Source of the DNA: Nitrospira sp. UBA5699
GTDB lineage: Bacteria; Nitrospirota; Nitrospiria; Nitrospirales; Nitrospiraceae
Assembly: GCA_002420105.1 (NCBI GenBank)
Contig: DIHJ01000049.1
Span: 9,691 to 44,255 of the forward strand
Length of the DNA: 34,565 nt
Reading direction: 5' to 3'
The notes beneath the pieces were generated by a model, which had not been told where the DNA came from, did no database searches, and saw only the letters and a list, made by a program, of their open reading frames with translations. Both the position numbers and the translations under genes were made by a program. This document shows positions 31,498 through 34,565 of the stretch, piece by piece. Every line of letters starts with the position of its first letter. Position 1 is the first letter of the stretch.

Positions 31498-32975
31498 TCA
31501 CGCGAAGGCAATTCCTGAAGCTGACCGCGGCGGCGGTGCTTCCCTGGGGCTGCTCCTGGAGCGACAGGCATCCGTCCGGCACGGTCCTCAACGATGTGCA
31601 TTCGGGGCTCAATCCCACCACCGTCCGCGACACGGTTGCGGTCAAATCGGTTCAGGATATCCTGTGGCTGCTGGAGCGTGCCGCGCGCGCGGGACAGAGC
31701 GTTTCCGTCGCCGGAGGCCGACATGCGATGGGGGCCCAGCAGTTCGGCACGGACACCGTGCACGTGGACACGCGGTCGTTCAACCGGGTGCTGAATTTCG
31801 ACGCCGCCACCGGGTTGATCGAGGTCGAAGCCGGCCTGCAGTGGCCCGAACTGATCCGCGCCACCCTGGCGATGCAGGAAGGAGCCGCGCGGCAATGGGG
31901 CATCGTCCAGAAGCAGACGGGCGCGGACCGGCTCAGTCTCGGCGGCGCGCTTGCGGCCAACATTCACGGCCGCGGGTTGAGACTCAAACCCTTCGTCGGA
32001 GACATCGAATCCTTCAAGCTGGTGACGGCGGAGGGACAGGTCGTCGCCTGCAGCCGCGCGCAGCGTCCGGAGCTCTTCAAGCTGGCCGTCGGCGGCTACG
32101 GGTTGTTCGGCATCGTGTCGTCGGTGACGCTCCGGCTGAGCCCCCGGCAGAAACTGCAGCGTGTCGTGGAACTGGTCGGGATCGATGACGTGATGCAGCG
32201 GTTCGAGCAGCGGATCCGGGACGGGTTTCTGTTCGGCGATTGCCAGTTCGCCATCGATCCCGCTTCGGAAGATTTCCTGCGGCGCGGCATTTTCTCCTGT
32301 TACCGGCCCGTCGACCCCGGGACCCCGATTCCGGAGGGCCAGAGAGAAATCGCGGAGGAGCAATGGCTGCGCCTGCTCTATCTGGCGCATGCGGACAAGA
32401 CCAGGGCGTTCGACGTCTACGCGAACGAATATCTCGCCACGCACGGGCAGCTCTACTGGTCGGACACGCACCAGTTGAGTTATTACCCCGACGGCTATCA
32501 CCGGGGGCTGGACCGGAAACTGGGCGCGGCTTCGGCCGGCTCGGAGATGATTTCGGAGCTGTACGTGCCGCGGGCCGAACTGGCCGCGTTCTTCGAGGAC
32601 ATGCGGGAGGATTTCCGGCGGCATCGCGTGGAGGTGATTTACGGGACCATCCGCCTGATCGAGCGGGATGACGAGACCTTTCTTGCCTGGGCGAAACAGC
32701 CCTGGGCCTGTACCGTCCTGAACCTGCACGTGTCCCACAACCCGCAAGGGATCGAACAGGCCGCGGCGGCGTTCCGCCGGCTGATCGATCTGGCCCGGAA
32801 ACGGGGCGGCAGCTATTTTCTGACCTATCACAAGTGGGCCGGACGCGAGCAGGTCGAGGCCTGCTATCCGCAGCTGCCGGAGTTTTTGAAGCTCAAGCGC
32901 CGGTTCGATCCCCGCGAGCGGTTTCAGAGCGATTGGTACCGGCATTACCGGACCCTGTTCGCGGACAAGGTGTGA
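31494..32975 (+). CDS. Tat-exported FAD-binding oxidoreductase (VAO / FAD_binding_4 family)
   Basis: The product is 493 residues from GTG 31494, six bases after GGGAGGG. The N-terminus MITRRQFLKLTAAAVLPWGC has a Tat twin-arginine motif and a possible lipobox Cys. The FAD domain follows the vanillyl-alcohol oxidase plan: VKSVQDILWLLERA, VSVAGGRHAMG, then LIEVEAGLQWPELI, LSLGGALAANIHGRG and GGYGLFGIVSSVTLRL. The H in GGRH is where family members often bind FAD covalently. The C-terminal substrate cap ends RRFDPRERFQSDWYRHY. Sugar or alditol oxidases are the nearest group in memory; the substrate is unknown. A GTGA overlap links it to the next gene. Confidence 0.86.
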   Translation: MITRRQFLKLTAAAVLPWGCSWSDRHPSGTVLNDVHSGLNPTTVRDTVAVKSVQDILWLLERAARAGQSVSVAGGRHAMGAQQFGTDTVHVDTRSFNRVLNFDAATGLIEVEAGLQWPELIRATLAMQEGAARQWGIVQKQTGADRLSLGGALAANIHGRGLRLKPFVGDIESFKLVTAEGQVVACSRAQRPELFKLAVGGYGLFGIVSSVTLRLSPRQKLQRVVELVGIDDVMQRFEQRIRDGFLFGDCQFAIDPASEDFLRRGIFSCYRPVDPGTPIPEGQREIAEEQWLRLLYLAHADKTRAFDVYANEYLATHGQLYWSDTHQLSYYPDGYHRGLDRKLGAASAGSEMISELYVPRAELAAFFEDMREDFRRHRVEVIYGTIRLIERDDETFLAWAKQPWACTVLNLHVSHNPQGIEQAAAAFRRLIDLARKRGGSYFLTYHKWAGREQVEACYPQLPEFLKLKRRFDPRERFQSDWYRHYRTLFADKV

Positions 32976-33415
32976 AGACGGCGCCGCAATCGCTGGCCCC
33001 CTGGCTCTGGCTGCTCCTCGCGGCGTTCTGTCTGCGCGTGCTCGGCCAGATGCTGGCGGCGTTCCTCGGGGTGGCCTGGTTGCCTCCGATGGAGGCTTGG
33101 TACTCGGGTCTGATGCCCTATCCCTATCTCCTGCCGTCTCAATGGCTGATCATCCTTCTCTACGGCAAGATCTGTCTCGACTTCACGCGGGGTGACGGAT
33201 TCTTCGTCCGGCCGCGCCCCCTCTTCGGCCGGGAGGTCCTCATCTTCGGCTACGTCTATGTCGCGGCGATGGTCCTGCGCTATCTTCTTCGCATGTGGCT
33301 CCATCCGGAGGCGCGCTGGTTCGGCGGCACCATTCCGATTGTTTTCCATTGGGTCCTGGCGGCGTTCATCATCCTCTTCGGGCGTTTCCACCGGACGCAA
33401 CTCGTGCCGCGCTGA
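32972..33415 (+). CDS. Small membrane protein, coupled to the FAD oxidoreductase
   Basis: The product is 147 residues from GTG 32972, which overlaps the oxidoreductase stop (GTGA). Four hydrophobic segments are visible (PWLWLLLAAFCLRVLGQMLA, SQWLIILLYGKICL, VLIFGYVYVAAMVLRYLL, TIPIVFHWVLAAFIILFG). No family recognised. The tight coupling suggests it anchors or takes electrons from the exported oxidoreductase (inference). An upstream open frame from 32834 lies inside the oxidoreductase gene and is not coding. Confidence 0.75.
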   Translation: MKTAPQSLAPWLWLLLAAFCLRVLGQMLAAFLGVAWLPPMEAWYSGLMPYPYLLPSQWLIILLYGKICLDFTRGDGFFVRPRPLFGREVLIFGYVYVAAMVLRYLLRMWLHPEARWFGGTIPIVFHWVLAAFIILFGRFHRTQLVPR

Positions 33416-33432
33416 TCGATTCGGGAGCGACC

Positions 33433-34062
33433 ATGTGGACGGAACCGGTCACGATGTTGACGGACTACGGGCTGGGAGCGCTCTGCGGCCTGTTCGCGCT
33501 GCGGCTCTGGGCCGCCGGACGGGGCCCGATGCGCGCGAGCGCGCGGTATTGGGCCGGTGGGATGGGGGCGTTGGCGGCGGCTTCGTTCGCCGGAGGCACC
33601 GTCCACGGGTGGTCGTTGCTGCTGGCGGAGCCGGTGCTGACGGCCCTGTGGAAGGGAACCGCCCTGGCCGTCGGCCTGGCCGCCTGTTCATTCTTTCTGG
33701 GGACGGTGGCGGCGACGGTCGCCATGCCGTTGCGTCGATGGTGGATGGCGGCGTCCTCTCTCCAGTTCGCGGGCTATGTCGTCTGGATGACCGCGCACGA
33801 CGACTTCCGGTACGTGGTCTACAATTACGGCCTCACGTTCGCCGTCATCCTCCTCATGGAGTCGTACAGGTGGCTCGTTCGAAAGGCGCCGGCGGCCGGC
33901 TGGACCGTTGCCGGGGTGTTGGTGACCTTTCTGGCGGCCTTTCTGCAGCAGAGCGGAATCGCCCTGCACCCCTCCTTCAATCACAACGATCTCTATCACG
34001 TCGTCCAGATGGCCGGGATGACGCTGCTCTACCGTGGCGCCGCGCTGCTGGAGGACCGATAG
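33433..34062 (+). CDS. Multi-pass membrane protein (DUF6962-like)
   Basis: The product is 209 residues from ATG 33433, after GGGAGCGA. About seven hydrophobic segments span the length: TMLTDYGLGALCGLFALRLW, MGALAAASFAGGTVHGW, LAVGLAACSFFLGTVAAT and others, with TVHG and FNHNDLYHVVQM near the ends. The start (TDYGLGAL) and the His-containing segments resemble the DUF6962 family as I recall it, which is also multi-pass and of unknown function. It is last in the operon with the Tat oxidoreductase. Conserved His residues in membrane segments could hint at haem or metal binding (inference). Confidence 0.72.
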   Translation: MWTEPVTMLTDYGLGALCGLFALRLWAAGRGPMRASARYWAGGMGALAAASFAGGTVHGWSLLLAEPVLTALWKGTALAVGLAACSFFLGTVAATVAMPLRRWWMAASSLQFAGYVVWMTAHDDFRYVVYNYGLTFAVILLMESYRWLVRKAPAAGWTVAGVLVTFLAAFLQQSGIALHPSFNHNDLYHVVQMAGMTLLYRGAALLEDR

Positions 34063-34104
34063 CCGCCGATCAGGTCTGCCTCCGGTCTTCCTGATGAGGC
34101 ACCG

Positions 34105-34381
34105 GTATCTCTTTTGGGCATGATGACAGTGCGTTTGATGACGCAGTCGGCCGGGGGGCGGGGACGATCGAGACGAGCGCAAGGGGGGAGCGTGAAGACG
34201 ACGAACGCGAGGGTCATCTGCGTCTGCGAGGCGGTTTCGAATTCAGGCCCCGGAGCGATCGCGGACGCGAGTTGCCGGATGCTCAGCGGGCCACCATAAG
34301 TTTCCGGGCGTTGTCGTTGAACGCTCCGCAAAGCTGGGCGATGAGGAGTTCCCGTAAGGGGTAGGCGGTTTCAGGTGTCAT
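34105..34381 (-). pseudogene. Broken 5' copy of the fused LplT-acyltransferase gene
   Basis: The minus strand from ATG 34381 reads MTPETAYPLRELLIAQLCGA, then FNDNARKLMVAR and a stop. This matches the start of the intact gene at 31326 (HPLRGLLIAQFCGAFNDNAWKLMVA). A single-base deletion near 34286 then shifts the frame. In the new frame it continues IRQLASAIAPGPEFETASQT and LAFVVFTLP, again matching the intact gene, before further frameshifts. Similarity ends near 34105, about 90 codons in, and the rest of the gene is absent. It is therefore a truncated, frameshifted duplicate lying 2.7 kb from the intact copy. Confidence 0.88.
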
Positions 34382-34412
34382 GAAGGGCAGATGGTGTTAT
34401 AGCTGTAGCAGA

Positions 34413-34441
34413 AATGTAGAGAAAACGAATGGAGGGGTCAA
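34413..34441 (-). promoter_or_regulatory. Possible remnant promoter of the broken copy
   Basis: Minus strand: TTGACC (34441-34436), a 17-base spacer, TACATT (34418-34413), about 30 bases before ATG 34381. Surrounding sequence is less GC-rich than elsewhere. Confidence 0.35.
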
Positions 34442-34466
34442 AGGGAATGAGTGGATTTCTTTGCCC

Positions 34467-34565
34467 TCAGATTGTTCTTGCCGTTGCATGGCAAAGACGA
34501 GTCAGAGCCAGAAGAATACTAAGGATATTAAACATGATGGGTTCCGGCAGTGCGAGCGGCTTCGG
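34467..34565 (-). CDS. Possible C-terminus of a PEP-CTERM sorted protein, cut by the window edge
   Basis: The minus strand from the window end is open for 32 codons to TGA 34469-34467. It reads PKPLALPEP, then a hydrophobic stretch (IMFNILSILLAL), then TRLCHATARTI with basic residues. PEP followed by a membrane segment and a basic tail is the exosortase sorting signal. The tail is only weakly basic and the hydrophobic segment is short, so this could be chance or a decayed signal. The gene body lies outside the window. Confidence 0.35.
   Translation of the reverse strand, partial: PKPLALPEPIMFNILSILLALTRLCHATARTI

Overview
The window is GC-rich bacterial chromosome. Its gene content suggests Nitrospira or a close relative in Nitrospirota: short exported proteins of Nitrospira type, a 1,500-residue Lhr helicase, DUF3047/DUF547/DUF3365 proteins and a possible PEP-CTERM tail. 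This placement rests on recalled families, not on a marker gene. No rRNA, tRNA, CRISPR array, transposase or phage gene was seen.

Layout. 1-3.9 kb (+): the end of an FAD/NAD oxidoreductase, a DUF3047 protein, a small exported protein on the minus strand, then a tight trio of DUF547 lipoprotein, ferritin-like diiron protein and TIGR04283-type glycosyltransferase. 4.0-5.7 kb: a decayed exported-protein gene, a strong terminator and a CCA-adding-enzyme/poly(A) polymerase-type gene. 5.7-8.4 kb (-): a lipoprotein, a DUF6573-like protein and an MFS transporter. 8.5-9.2 kb (+): a J-domain protein. 9.3-12.3 kb (-): an operon of class V aminotransferase, Tll0287-like haem protein and amidohydrolase. 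12.4-16.0 kb: a CPBP membrane protease, a convergent NAD-dependent epimerase-like gene and a seven-repeat beta-propeller lipoprotein. 16.1-20.7 kb (+): lhr. 20.7-27.8 kb (-): a DUF3015 lipoprotein, pyruvate kinase, a three-gene DUF3592 membrane operon, two paralogous secreted repeat proteins, an amidohydrolase-2 protein and a four-helix-bundle (S23/IVP/Avd-type) protein. 27.9-31.3 kb (-): a fused LplT-PlsC-acyl ligase protein. 31.4-34.1 kb (+): a Tat-exported FAD oxidoreductase with two membrane proteins. 34.1-34.4 kb (-): a broken copy of the 5' end of the fused acyltransferase gene. The right edge holds the end of a possible PEP-CTERM protein.

The most unusual feature is a family of degenerate palindromic elements. 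Each is made of 7-9 base purine-rich units on one arm, with the complement on the other arm, around a short unique centre. Two such elements bracket the four-helix-bundle gene (27317-27400 and 27792-27909). Others lie at 9208-9295 and 24925-25052. In all four intergenic cases a gene's stop codon lies inside or directly against an arm. A GAGGCRAG-flavoured version sits in frame inside lhr at five separate places, and probably once inside the glycosyltransferase gene, adding extra residues at apparent domain linkers. This looks like an expanding, protein-tolerated palindromic repeat, comparable in behaviour to Rickettsia palindromic elements. The four-helix protein is a candidate partner, which is inference.

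A second recurrent signal is an extended -10 box (TGnTAnnnT) ending only 7-9 bases before the ATG of four plus-strand genes (4351, 8563, 12443, 16163). This points to leaderless transcripts.
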